A DNA stretch of 64,000 nucleotides from Variovorax paradoxus (GTDB taxonomy: Bacteria; Pseudomonadota; Gammaproteobacteria; Burkholderiales; Burkholderiaceae_C). The notes beneath the pieces are model-generated. The model had not been told where the DNA came from, did no database searches, and saw only the letters and a list, made by a program, of their open reading frames with translations. Numbering within the stretch: position 1 is the stretch's first letter; the number at the start of each line of letters is the position of its first letter. The stretch is taken from positions 62,001 through 126,000 of the forward strand of contig NZ_JAGGNW010000012.1 in assembly GCF_018614875.1 (NCBI RefSeq). The letters are read 5' to 3'. Of the stretch, positions 42,450 to 50,567 are shown in pieces. Made by a program: the position numbers and the translations under genes.

Positions 42450-43246
42450 CGCAAGCAGCTGCCGAAGGGCCGGCGGTGGCGATCACCGGCGCTGGTCAAG
42501 GCATCGGCCGGGCGCTGGCGCGCGCCTTCGCGGCCCAGGGCGCGCGGGTGGTCGTCTCCGACATCGATGCCGCGTCCTGCGCGGCCACGGCGGACGAGCT
42601 GCAAACGCTGGGCGTGCCGGCCGACGTGACGCGCGCCGAGCACTGCGCCGCGCTGGTCGAGCGCGCGGTCGCAACCTTCGGCCGCCTCGACGTGATGATC
42701 TGCAACGCCGGCATCATGCAGCTCAAGCCGCTGCTGGAGCTGGACGGCAGCGACTGGGACCGCATGCTCGGCGTCAACGTGAAGGGCAGCTTCTTCACGC
42801 TGCAGGCAGCGGCACGCCAGATGCTGGCGCAGCCGCCGCTCGCCGAAGGCCGGCCGCGCGGCAAGATCCTGCTGATGGCATCGATCGCCGGACGCAGCGG
42901 CGCCGGCCCGATCGCCTCGGTGATACCGCATTACCGCGCCAGCAAGGCGGCGGTGATCAGCCTGGCGCAGTCGGCGGCCATCACCTTCGCGCCGCAGATC
43001 ACCGTCAACGCGATCTGCCCCGGCCTGGTGGAAACCGACATGTGGCAGCGCATGGACCGCGACTGGACCGCGCTGCAGGGCGTGCCCCAGGGCCAGGTGT
43101 GGCAGCAGCGCGTGGCCACTGTTCCGATGGGCCGGGCGCAGACACCCGGCGACGTGGCCGACCTGGCGCTGTTCCTCGCCTCGCCGGCAGCCGACTACAT
43201 GACGGGCCAGTCGATCAACATCGACGGCGGCCTGATGATGAATTGA
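42446..43246 (+). CDS. Short-chain dehydrogenase/reductase (second of a pair)
   Basis: The 266-residue SDR has TGAGQGIG (14-21), CNAG, Ser146, Tyr163 and Lys167, and ends with the common C-terminal stretch GQSINIDGGLMMN. It is not closely similar to the adjacent SDR, so the two probably catalyse different steps. The start overlaps the upstream gene by four bases. Confidence 0.9.
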   Translation: MTQAAAEGPAVAITGAGQGIGRALARAFAAQGARVVVSDIDAASCAATADELQTLGVPADVTRAEHCAALVERAVATFGRLDVMICNAGIMQLKPLLELDGSDWDRMLGVNVKGSFFTLQAAARQMLAQPPLAEGRPRGKILLMASIAGRSGAGPIASVIPHYRASKAAVISLAQSAAITFAPQITVNAICPGLVETDMWQRMDRDWTALQGVPQGQVWQQRVATVPMGRAQTPGDVADLALFLASPAADYMTGQSINIDGGLMMN

Positions 43247-43247
43247 A

Positions 43248-44117
43248 ATGGCCATGCACCCCGCACTGTCCCTGAAGGCGTTGCTCGCCGAAGGCCCCAT
43301 CGTGCAGGCGCCCGGCGCCTACGACGCGTTGAGCGCGCGGCAGATCGAGCAGGCCGGCTTTCCGGCGATCTACATGACCGGCTTCGGCGCCACCGCCTCG
43401 CGCCTGGGCCAGCCCGACATCGGCCTGCTCACGCAGACCGAGATGACCGGCCACGCGCGCGACATGGTGCGCGCCGTGCGCGTGCCGGTGATCGCCGATG
43501 CCGACACCGGCTACGGCGGCCCCTCGAACATCGAGCGCACCGTGCGCGAGTATGTGCAGTCCGGCGTGGCCGCCATCCACCTCGAAGACCAGGTGGCACC
43601 CAAGCGCTGCGGGCAGATGGCCGGCATCCGGCTGATCGATGCGCACGAGAACGAGCGCCGGCTGCGTTGTGCCATGGCCGCGCGCGGCAGCGATCCCACG
43701 CTGATCATCGGCCGCACCGACGCACTGCCCGCCGCCGGCATCGACGAGGCCCTGGCGCGCGCCCGGCGCTGGCAGGACGCGGGTGTCGACCTGGTGTTCG
43801 TCGACGGCATCAAGAAGATCGCCGAGGTGGAAGCCGTCGCCAGGCACCTGCCCGGTCCGAAGATCGTCTCCATCGTCGACGGCAACGAGACCACCGCACT
43901 CAGCGCATCCGACTTGCAGGGCATGGGCTTCTCGGTGGTGCTCTATGCCGTGACGGCGCTCTTCAGCGCCGCGCTGGCCGTCGAACAGGCGCTGGCGCGC
44001 CTGCGGCGGGACGGCACGCCGCGCGACGTGCCGTCGCTCGCCTATGCCGACTTCACCCGCATCGTCGGCCTGCAGTCCCATCAGCAGCTCGACGCGCAAT
44101 TCGGCGCCGAGGGCTGA
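43248..44117 (+). CDS. Isocitrate lyase / PEP mutase superfamily lyase
   Basis: The 289-residue protein has the family beta-barrel with metal-site acids in ADADTGYGG (Asp84, Asp86) and LEDQ (Glu113-Asp114). The loop reads K119-R-C-G-Q, where methylisocitrate lyases and relatives have KRCGH. The Cys suggests C-C bond cleavage of a malate-type acid, such as methylisocitrate or dimethylmalate, as opposed to phosphonate chemistry. The Gln in place of His makes the substrate uncertain. It starts one base after the SDR stop. Confidence 0.88.
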   Translation: MAMHPALSLKALLAEGPIVQAPGAYDALSARQIEQAGFPAIYMTGFGATASRLGQPDIGLLTQTEMTGHARDMVRAVRVPVIADADTGYGGPSNIERTVREYVQSGVAAIHLEDQVAPKRCGQMAGIRLIDAHENERRLRCAMAARGSDPTLIIGRTDALPAAGIDEALARARRWQDAGVDLVFVDGIKKIAEVEAVARHLPGPKIVSIVDGNETTALSASDLQGMGFSVVLYAVTALFSAALAVEQALARLRRDGTPRDVPSLAYADFTRIVGLQSHQQLDAQFGAEG

Positions 44118-44167
44118 CGCGCACTTCTTCCCTTGTCCCCACCCTTCGCATCTTCGAAAGTCCGACC

Positions 44168-45085
44168 TTGAACACCCTCTCTCCCGTTCCCTACGCCGGC
44201 ATCTGGCCGGCCCTGCTGACCCCGCTCGACGAGAAGCTCGGCATCGACATCCCTCGCTTCGCCTCGCACGCGCTGCGCCTGCTCGACGCCGGCTGCGCCG
44301 GCGTGACGCCTTTCGGCACGACCGGCGAAGGCCCGTCCTTCAGCGTGAGCGAACGGATGAATGCACTGGCCGGCCTGGTCGCCTACGGCGTGCCGGCCGG
44401 GCGCATCCTGGCCTCCACCAGCTGCGCCGCGCTGCCGGATGCGTTCGCGCTGACCCGGCACGCGGTGGAACTGGGCGCCTACTGCTGCCTGCTGCTGCCG
44501 CCCTTCTTCCTCAAGGGCGTGCCCGACCAGGGCGTGATCGACGCCTACCGGTGGATCATCGACGGCGTCGCCGATTCGAGGCTGCGCATCGTGCTCTATC
44601 ACATCCCGCAGGTGGCCGGCGTCGGGCTGAGCCACCATGTGATCCGAACGCTCAAGACGCTGTACCCGGACACGATCGTGGGGCTCAAGGACAGCGGCTG
44701 CAAGCGCGAGGATTCATTGGCCTTTGCCGAGGCGTTCATGCCGCCGATGCAGGTGTGGGTGGGCAACGAGCCGGATCTCCAGACCATGGCCGCACGCGGC
44801 AGCCTCGGCGCCGTCAGCGGCATCGCCAATGTCATGCCGCGCCTCGTGCAGCGCCTGGTCGCGGGCTCCACGCAGCCCGAGGCCGACCAGCAGCGCGTGC
44901 TGGACCTGCTCAAGATTCTCGGTGGCTACGGATTGACGGCCGCCTTCAAGGGACTGATGGCCATGCTCGACGATGCACCCGGCTGGATGCGGGTGCGGCC
45001 GCCGCTCGTGACGCTGGATACGGCCGAGTACGAACGGCTGGCGGCGCAGCTGCGCGCTTTCGGCATCGACCGCGACCGCGACTGA
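44168..45085 (+). CDS. Dihydrodipicolinate synthase-family aldolase/lyase
   Basis: The 305-residue protein is a class I aldolase of the DapA/NanA family with the 2-oxoacid site GTTGEG (50-55), Tyr144 and the Schiff-base Lys174 (VGLKDSG). In catabolic clusters such enzymes cleave or dehydrate 2-oxo-3-deoxy acids. True DapA is unlikely here. No ATG is available before family-like sequence, so I place the start at a TTG (44168). It is the last gene of the TRAP-linked cluster. Confidence 0.85.
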   Translation: MNTLSPVPYAGIWPALLTPLDEKLGIDIPRFASHALRLLDAGCAGVTPFGTTGEGPSFSVSERMNALAGLVAYGVPAGRILASTSCAALPDAFALTRHAVELGAYCCLLLPPFFLKGVPDQGVIDAYRWIIDGVADSRLRIVLYHIPQVAGVGLSHHVIRTLKTLYPDTIVGLKDSGCKREDSLAFAEAFMPPMQVWVGNEPDLQTMAARGSLGAVSGIANVMPRLVQRLVAGSTQPEADQQRVLDLLKILGGYGLTAAFKGLMAMLDDAPGWMRVRPPLVTLDTAEYERLAAQLRAFGIDRDRD

Positions 45086-45115
45086 GTTCGACGCTCGCGC
45101 CTGCCTGCTCAACAT

Positions 45116-46417
45116 TCAGCGGGCAGAACCAGCGCTGGCGGCAATCTCTCGCGTCACCCGGAGAAACCTCTCCATGTCGGCGACCGAGTGGCAGTGCAGC
45201 GGTGACACCCGCACGGTGCCTTCGAGCCCGAAGGAATCGAGCATGCGCTTCGAATAGATGCTGCTCGCCACGCGCTCGTACACCGTCACGCCGCGCTTGC
45301 CGTACTCGACCACGGCCTGCGTGCAGTCGAGGTGCTCGAAGCCGATGCCGATGATCAGGTCGCGCTTGGTCAGGTCCGGATGGTCGAGGAAGACCTTCAC
45401 GCCTTCGATGCCGCGCAGGCCGGTGGTCTCGCCGCTTCCGTCCAGCAGCGCCGCCAGCAAGGCGCGCTCGTGCAGCTCGATGTGCGCAATGCCCGCTTCG
45501 AACAAGGCGCGGCGCTCGGTGGCGTCGGAGAAATGGCCGCCGAGCCAGCACACGTAGTCCACGATCTCGGTGAGCACGGCAAACTGCCACGGCGCGGAGC
45601 TGCCCAGGTCCCAGAAGTCGGGCTTCTTGCCCGCGAGCTTGTGGTGCGGCAGCAGCGCCGCGCGGTCCGACACCCACGACAGGCCCGAACCGCGGCAGCC
45701 GAAGAACTTGTAGGGCGCCATGTTGATGCCGTCCACCGGCGTCTTCTGCAGGTCGATCAGGCCATGCGGCGCATGCTGCACGGCGTCCACGACGATGTAG
45801 AGATCGGGCTTGATCTCGCGCGCGCGCCGGACGATCTGTTCCATGTCGAGCTTGGCGCCCGAGATGTTCGATGCATGGATCACGTTGAGCAGGCAGGTGT
45901 CCTTGTCCACCAGCCGCACGATCTCGTCGGCATCGACACCGCCCGTCTCGCGGTTGCTCCCGGCCACCCGCAGCTCGCGACCTGACTTGTGGGCATACAG
46001 GCTCATCGCATCGAACGACGACGGATGCTCGAGCACGGTGGTGACCATGTTCGTGCCCGGCACGTTCTCGGCCACCGCGCGCACCATGTCGAACATCGCG
46101 CCCGATGCCGTCAGCGACGCATAAACGCTGCCGCCGCGCGCATTGAGGATGGTGCGCACGTCGGCCGCGGCCGCGGCCTGGATCTGCTGCAGCTCGACGG
46201 CGGTGGCGTGAATGCGCTCCGCGTTGTCGGGAATGGCATCGACATGCATGAAGCGCTCGGCCGCCGCCTTCAGCCGGAACGAGCCGCCGGCGTTGTCGAA
46301 GTAGAGGCGTTCGCGCCCGTGGTGGTCGTGGTCGACGTGGAGAAAGCGCTGCTTCACCTCGCGCATCAGCGCGTCGGAAAACGCCAGCCCGTTGGCATGG
46401 TGTGTGTTCGCCGGCAT
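45116..46417 (-). CDS. PLP-dependent aminotransferase class V fold protein
   Basis: The 433-residue protein has the class V layout: LYFDNAGGSF near residue 39, SNISGAKLDMEQI, Asp211 (VVDAVQHAPHG) for the pyridine nitrogen, and Lys237 (APYKFFGCRGSG) for PLP. The family includes cysteine desulphurases, isopenicillin-N epimerase and small-molecule lyases; no subgroup is clear. It starts two bases after the binding-protein stop and is cotranscribed with it, so it probably processes the amino compound taken up. Confidence 0.85.
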   Translation of the reverse strand: MPANTHHANGLAFSDALMREVKQRFLHVDHDHHGRERLYFDNAGGSFRLKAAAERFMHVDAIPDNAERIHATAVELQQIQAAAAADVRTILNARGGSVYASLTASGAMFDMVRAVAENVPGTNMVTTVLEHPSSFDAMSLYAHKSGRELRVAGSNRETGGVDADEIVRLVDKDTCLLNVIHASNISGAKLDMEQIVRRAREIKPDLYIVVDAVQHAPHGLIDLQKTPVDGINMAPYKFFGCRGSGLSWVSDRAALLPHHKLAGKKPDFWDLGSSAPWQFAVLTEIVDYVCWLGGHFSDATERRALFEAGIAHIELHERALLAALLDGSGETTGLRGIEGVKVFLDHPDLTKRDLIIGIGFEHLDCTQAVVEYGKRGVTVYERVASSIYSKRMLDSFGLEGTVRVSPLHCHSVADMERFLRVTREIAASAGSAR

Positions 46418-46419
46418 CT

Positions 46420-47313
46420 TCAAACGCCCTTGTTGTTCGGGTTCTTGTAGGTCTCGCGCACGGCGTCGGACATCGGGAAGTTGAGGTTCACGTTGCGCGG
46501 CGGAATGGGCGCCATGAACCACTTGGCATAGAGCTTGTCGATGGCGCCCGACTTCATCATCTCGGTCACGGCCTGGTCGACGACGGCCTTGAACTCGGGG
46601 TCGTCCTTGCGCATCATGATGCCGTAGGGCTCCTGGCGCAGCACGTCCTTCAGCAGCTTGTAGTCGGAGGCGTTGGGCTGGTTGGCGATGAGGCCGGCCA
46701 GCTGCACGTCGTCGAGCACGTAGGCCGCCGCGCGGTCGCTCGCGAGCAGCAGGAAGGCATCGGCCGTGTCCTTGCCCGCGATCTCCTGCACCTCGATGTT
46801 CTCGGTCTTGCGGAAGCCGCGCAGCAGCTGCATCGACGTGCTGCCGGCCACCGTGGCCACGGTCTTGCCCTGCAGGTCGGCGATCGAGTTGATGCCCGAG
46901 TTCTTCTTCACCGCGGCCGTGATGTTGGTGACGAAATGGCTCGGCGCGAAGTCGACCTGCTGCTGGCGCTGCACGGTGTTGGTGGTGGTCGCGCAGTCGA
47001 GGTCGACCGTGCCGTTCTGCACCAGCGGAATGCGGTTGGTCGAATTGAGCAGCGTGTAGCGCACCTCGATCTTCGAAAGGCCGAGCTTGGCCTTGATGGC
47101 GTCCACCACCTTCAGGCAGATCTCGTTGGTGAAGCCGATGGGCGCGCTGTCGGCGCCGGTCTTGTAGGAAAACGGAATCTGCGTGTCGCGGCTGCCGATC
47201 TGCACGGTGCCGCTTTCCTTGATCTTGCGCAGCGTGGGGCTCTCCTGCGCGGCCGCGGTGCCGCAGATCAACGCAACGCTGGCGCCGAGCGCGAGGGACA
47301 GTTTGAGGTTCAT
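46420..47313 (-). CDS. Amino-acid ABC transporter substrate-binding protein (GltI-like), orphan
   Basis: The 297-residue protein has a signal peptide cleaved near AAA-QE (22/23). It then has the family 3 binding-protein pattern TLRKIKESGTVQIGSRDTQI, PFSYKTG, TVDLDCATTTNT and ELDD-like C-terminal motifs. It is most similar in style to glutamate/aspartate binders. AAAGGAAC precedes the ATG. No permease or ATPase gene is adjacent, so it must use membrane parts encoded elsewhere or act as a sensor. Confidence 0.9.
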   Translation of the reverse strand: MNLKLSLALGASVALICGTAAAQESPTLRKIKESGTVQIGSRDTQIPFSYKTGADSAPIGFTNEICLKVVDAIKAKLGLSKIEVRYTLLNSTNRIPLVQNGTVDLDCATTTNTVQRQQQVDFAPSHFVTNITAAVKKNSGINSIADLQGKTVATVAGSTSMQLLRGFRKTENIEVQEIAGKDTADAFLLLASDRAAAYVLDDVQLAGLIANQPNASDYKLLKDVLRQEPYGIMMRKDDPEFKAVVDQAVTEMMKSGAIDKLYAKWFMAPIPPRNVNLNFPMSDAVRETYKNPNNKGV

Positions 47314-47384
47314 GAATGTTCCTTTGAAGAAGAGGCAGGCGCATCTTCGGCTCGGCTTCAAATTTCCAAAAGCGATTTTTTGTG

Positions 47385-47413
47385 ATTGAATCAGATGAAT
47401 AAAAGTATTCAAT
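47385..47413. promoter_or_regulatory. Inverted repeat in the divergent binding-protein/LysR promoter region
   Basis: ATTGAAT (47385-47391) and ATTCAAT (47407-47413) are perfect complements with a 15-base spacer. They lie in an AT-rich stretch between the binding-protein start (47313) and the LysR start (47432). The form (T-N11-A like, dyad) and the position fit a LysR operator. Confidence 0.55.
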
Positions 47414-47431
47414 CAAAAGGCATGCACCGTG

Positions 47432-48352
47432 ATGACCTTCAAGCAGCTCGAAGCCCTGTACTGGATCGCCAAGCTGGGCGGCTTCGCGCAGGCGGCCAAC
47501 CAGCTTCATACCTCGCAGTCGGCGGTGTCCAAGCGGGTGCATGAACTCGAGCTGCTGTTCGACACCGAGCTTTTCGATCGCAGCCAGCGCACCGCGCGGC
47601 TGACCGAAAAAGGCGAAGAGATGTTCGTGCTCGCGGCCAGGCTGCTCGAGCAGCGCGATGCCGCCGTCGAGCAGTTCGGCAAGCCGGGCGTGGTGGAGCG
47701 GCGGCTGCGCATCGGCGTCACCGAGCTCACTGCGATGACATGGCTGCCCCGGCTGGTGGGGCTGATCCAGCAGCACTACCCCAAGGTCATTCTCGAGCCC
47801 GACGTCGACGACAGCCTTCAGCTGCGCGACAAGCTGCTGGCCGACGAGCTCGACCTGGTGATCGTGCCCGACACCTTCGCCGATTCGCGCATGCAGAGCA
47901 AGGCCATCGGCGAAGTGAAGAGCGCCTGGATGTGCAAGCCCGGCGTGGTGCGTGCCGCCGGCGCCGTGCGGCTGCACGAACTCGCGCGCCACCGCATGCT
48001 GGTGCAAGGCAGCAGTTCGGGCACCGGGCGCGCCTACGACGCATGGATGAAGGACCAGGGCGTGCGGCCTTCCGACACCATCGTGGTGAGCAACCTCGTG
48101 GCGTTGACCGGGCTCACGGTGTCGGGCCTGGGCGTGAGCTACCTTCCGCGCCAGTGCCTGGACCCGCTCGTTGTGACCGGCATGCTGGCGGTGATCGACG
48201 TGGTGCCCGCCCTGCCGGTGGTGCGCTACGTGGCCATGCACAAGGGCGAGCACCGCAGCGCGCTGACCTCGTCCATCGTGATGCTGGCGCAGGAATGCTG
48301 CGATTTCACGCGCATGTTCCAGGCGCAAGCCGACGAAGAGCCTGCAGAATGA
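47432..48352 (+). CDS. LysR-family regulator divergent from the orphan binding protein/aminotransferase genes
   Basis: The 306-residue protein has the LysR helix-turn-helix (FKQLEALYWIAKLGGFAQAA, then TSQSAVSKRVHELELLF) and an effector domain (LRIGVTELTAMTWLPRL). It is divergent from the binding-protein gene, with a palindrome between. A GTG directly before the ATG is an alternative start. Its stop overlaps the start of a SET-domain gene by ATGA, an unusual partner. Confidence 0.9.
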   Translation: MTFKQLEALYWIAKLGGFAQAANQLHTSQSAVSKRVHELELLFDTELFDRSQRTARLTEKGEEMFVLAARLLEQRDAAVEQFGKPGVVERRLRIGVTELTAMTWLPRLVGLIQQHYPKVILEPDVDDSLQLRDKLLADELDLVIVPDTFADSRMQSKAIGEVKSAWMCKPGVVRAAGAVRLHELARHRMLVQGSSSGTGRAYDAWMKDQGVRPSDTIVVSNLVALTGLTVSGLGVSYLPRQCLDPLVVTGMLAVIDVVPALPVVRYVAMHKGEHRSALTSSIVMLAQECCDFTRMFQAQADEEPAE

Positions 48353-48828
48353 GCGGCATGAAACCCCGCAAGCAGACCTCGTCCACGCCCCACATCCGGG
48401 TGGCGCCCAGCGGCGTGCACGGGCTCGGCGCCTTCGCCACCCGCGACCTGCCTGCCCAGGCCTTCCTCGGCCTCTACGAAGGCCGGCGCTACACGCCGCA
48501 GGAGATTGCCGCCAAGGCATGGAACGACCAGCTCACCTACCTGTTCACGCTCTCCAACCAGGAGACGATCGACGGCGCCAAGGGCGGCAACGGCACGCGC
48601 CACCTGAACCACGCCTGCGACCCCAACTGCGAAGCGGTCGAGGAGTACGACGAGGCGGGCGAACTGATGCTCAAGTTCCAGACCCTCGTGCCGGTGGACG
48701 CGGGCGACGAGCTGTTCATCGACTATTCCCTGACCGCGGACGACGGTTCGACGGCCGAGAAGTACCCCTGCCACTGCGGTTCGCCGAACTGCCGCGGAAC
48801 GATGCTGGCGCCGGTCGACGTGGATTGA
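48349..48828 (+). CDS. SET-domain protein (lysine methyltransferase-like) with post-SET cysteines
   Basis: The 159-residue protein is almost entirely a SET domain. It shows GVHGLGAFATRDL for S-adenosylmethionine binding, RHLNHACDPNC (84-94), DELFIDYSL with the catalytic Tyr (126), and a post-SET zinc motif CHCGSPNCRG (141-150). Small bacterial SET proteins exist and a few methylate chromatin-like or ribosomal proteins, but most have no known target. It overlaps the LysR stop by four bases and should be cotranslated with it. Confidence 0.9.
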   Translation: MSGMKPRKQTSSTPHIRVAPSGVHGLGAFATRDLPAQAFLGLYEGRRYTPQEIAAKAWNDQLTYLFTLSNQETIDGAKGGNGTRHLNHACDPNCEAVEEYDEAGELMLKFQTLVPVDAGDELFIDYSLTADDGSTAEKYPCHCGSPNCRGTMLAPVDVD

Positions 48829-48854
48829 GCGCCCGCCGACTCCGCCCGCCTTCG

Positions 48855-48891
48855 AAGGCGCCATGGCCGCGGGCCACGGCGCCTTTTTTTC
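48855..48891 (+). terminator. Intrinsic terminator after the LysR-SET operon
   Basis: AAGGCGCC-A-TGGCC (48855-48868) pairs with GGCCA-C-GGCGCCTT (48872-48885) with one mismatch and a 3-base loop, followed by a run of T to 48890. It is a strong plus-strand terminator and separates this operon from the permease gene. Confidence 0.9.
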
Positions 48892-48963
48892 ATCTGCGCC
48901 TCCGGTCGACTCAGGGAATCTACGGATATATGATTCGCCGGATAGGCTTGATTGCACACGGTT

Positions 48964-48975
48964 TTTGTATACAAA
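48964..48975. promoter_or_regulatory. TTTGTATACAAA operator candidate upstream of the NCS1 permease
   Basis: This is a perfect 12-bp palindrome with the TGTATACA core found at puuD, uraH/GntR and the NCS2 permease. It lies 77 bases upstream of the permease ATG at 49052. Confidence 0.75.
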
Positions 48976-49051
48976 TAACGCACCCGATACCCGGCGCGCA
49001 ATTTGCGTTGGAAACGGTCCCTCAACCCCACCATTCGCACGAGGAAAGACC

Positions 49052-50542
49052 ATGAGCACAGTCGTCAGCCAGGCCCCCGCGGGGGCAAGCGAAGCCGGCC
49101 TCGCGCCGCATGCCGAATCCAACGCGCTGATCAAGCCGGGCTACCACCCGCGGCTGACCAACGAAGACCTTGCCCCGCTCAGGAAGCAGACCTGGGGCCA
49201 ATACAACATCTTTGCGTTCTGGATGTCCGACGTGCACAGCGTGGGCGGCTACATCACGGCCGGCAGCCTGTTCGCGCTGGGCCTGTCGAGCTGGCAGGTG
49301 CTGGTGTCGCTGCTGGTGGGCATCGTGATCGTGCAGTTCTTCTGCAACCTGGTGGCCAAGCCCAGCCAGGTGACGGGCGTGCCCTACCCCGTGGTGTGCC
49401 GCGCCTCGTTCGGCGTGCTGGGCGCCAACATCCCGGCCATCATCCGCGGGCTGATCGCGGTGGCCTGGTACGGCGTGCAGACCTATCTCGCCTCGGCCGC
49501 CTTCATGGTGCTGGCGCTGCACATGGCCCCGGGCCTGGCGCCGTATGCCGATGTCGCGCAGTACGGCTTCGCGGGCCTGTCCGCACTCGGCTGGATCGCG
49601 TTCATGGTCATGTGGGTGCTGCAGGCCTTCGTGTTCTGGCACGGCATGGAAGCCATCCGCAAGTTCATCGACTGGGCCGGCCCCGCCGTGTACGTGGTGA
49701 TGGCCGTGCTCTGCGGCTGGCTGGTGTGGAAGGCCGGCTGGAGCAGGATCGACCTGAACCTGGGCGGCATCAAGTTCCAGGGCTGGGACGCGCTGCCCGT
49801 GATGCTCTCGGCCATTGCGCTGGTGGTGAGCTACTTCAGCGGACCGATGCTCAACTTCGGCGACTTCTCGCGCTACGGCAAGAGCTTCGACGCGGTGAAG
49901 AAGGGCAACTTCTGGGGCCTGCCGATCAACTTCATCTTCTTCTCGCTGCTGACCGTGATCACCACGGCGGCCACGCTGCCGGTGTTCGGCGAACTGATCA
50001 CCGACCCGGTGCACACCGTGGGCAAGATCGACAGCACCACCGCCGTGGTGCTGGGCGCGCTGACCTTCATGATCGCCACCATCGGCATCAACATCGTGGC
50101 CAACTTCGTCTCGCCGGCCTTCGACTTCTCGAACGTGGCGCCGCAGCACATCAGCTGGCGCACGGGCGGCATGATCGCCGCGGTGGGTTCGGTGTTCCTC
50201 ACGCCGTGGAACCTCTACAACAGCCCTGAAGTCATCCACTACACGCTCGACGTGCTGGGCTCGTTCATCGGCCCGCTGTTCGGCATTTTGATTGCCGACT
50301 ACTACATCGTGCGCAGGCAGCGCATCGACGTGGACGCGCTCTACACCATAAGCACCCAGGGCGAATACTGGTACAGCGGCGGCTACAACCCGAAGGCGAT
50401 CCAGGCGCTGATTCCTTCCGCACTGGTGCCGATTCTTTGCGTGATGGTGCCGGTGCTGCGCGGTGGCGCGAACTATGCATGGTTCATCGGCATGGGCCTG
50501 GGCTTCGTCATCTATGCCCTGCTGAACCGCAACAAGACTTGA
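49052..50542 (+). CDS. NCS1-family nucleobase/allantoin permease
   Basis: The 496-residue protein has twelve predicted helices and the NCS1 pattern: TWGQYNIFAFWMSDVHSVGG near residue 47, then GVPYPVVCRASFG, ISWRTGG-type loops and NLYNSPEVIHYTLD. NCS1 members carry uracil, allantoin, cytosine or hydantoins. Association with a hydantoin/allantoin racemase and a GntR gene, and the TGTATACA site upstream, favour allantoin. GAGGAAAG precedes the ATG. Confidence 0.92.
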   Translation: MSTVVSQAPAGASEAGLAPHAESNALIKPGYHPRLTNEDLAPLRKQTWGQYNIFAFWMSDVHSVGGYITAGSLFALGLSSWQVLVSLLVGIVIVQFFCNLVAKPSQVTGVPYPVVCRASFGVLGANIPAIIRGLIAVAWYGVQTYLASAAFMVLALHMAPGLAPYADVAQYGFAGLSALGWIAFMVMWVLQAFVFWHGMEAIRKFIDWAGPAVYVVMAVLCGWLVWKAGWSRIDLNLGGIKFQGWDALPVMLSAIALVVSYFSGPMLNFGDFSRYGKSFDAVKKGNFWGLPINFIFFSLLTVITTAATLPVFGELITDPVHTVGKIDSTTAVVLGALTFMIATIGINIVANFVSPAFDFSNVAPQHISWRTGGMIAAVGSVFLTPWNLYNSPEVIHYTLDVLGSFIGPLFGILIADYYIVRRQRIDVDALYTISTQGEYWYSGGYNPKAIQALIPSALVPILCVMVPVLRGGANYAWFIGMGLGFVIYALLNRNKT

Positions 50543-50567
50543 ACAACCGAAAGAGAAAGGCCGTGCC

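Noticed and set aside
44168..45085. Annotation as the lysine-biosynthetic dihydrodipicolinate synthase DapA
   Set aside because: The gene is the last member of a TRAP-linked catabolic cluster and lacks association with lysine genes. The Schiff-base fold alone does not define DapA function.
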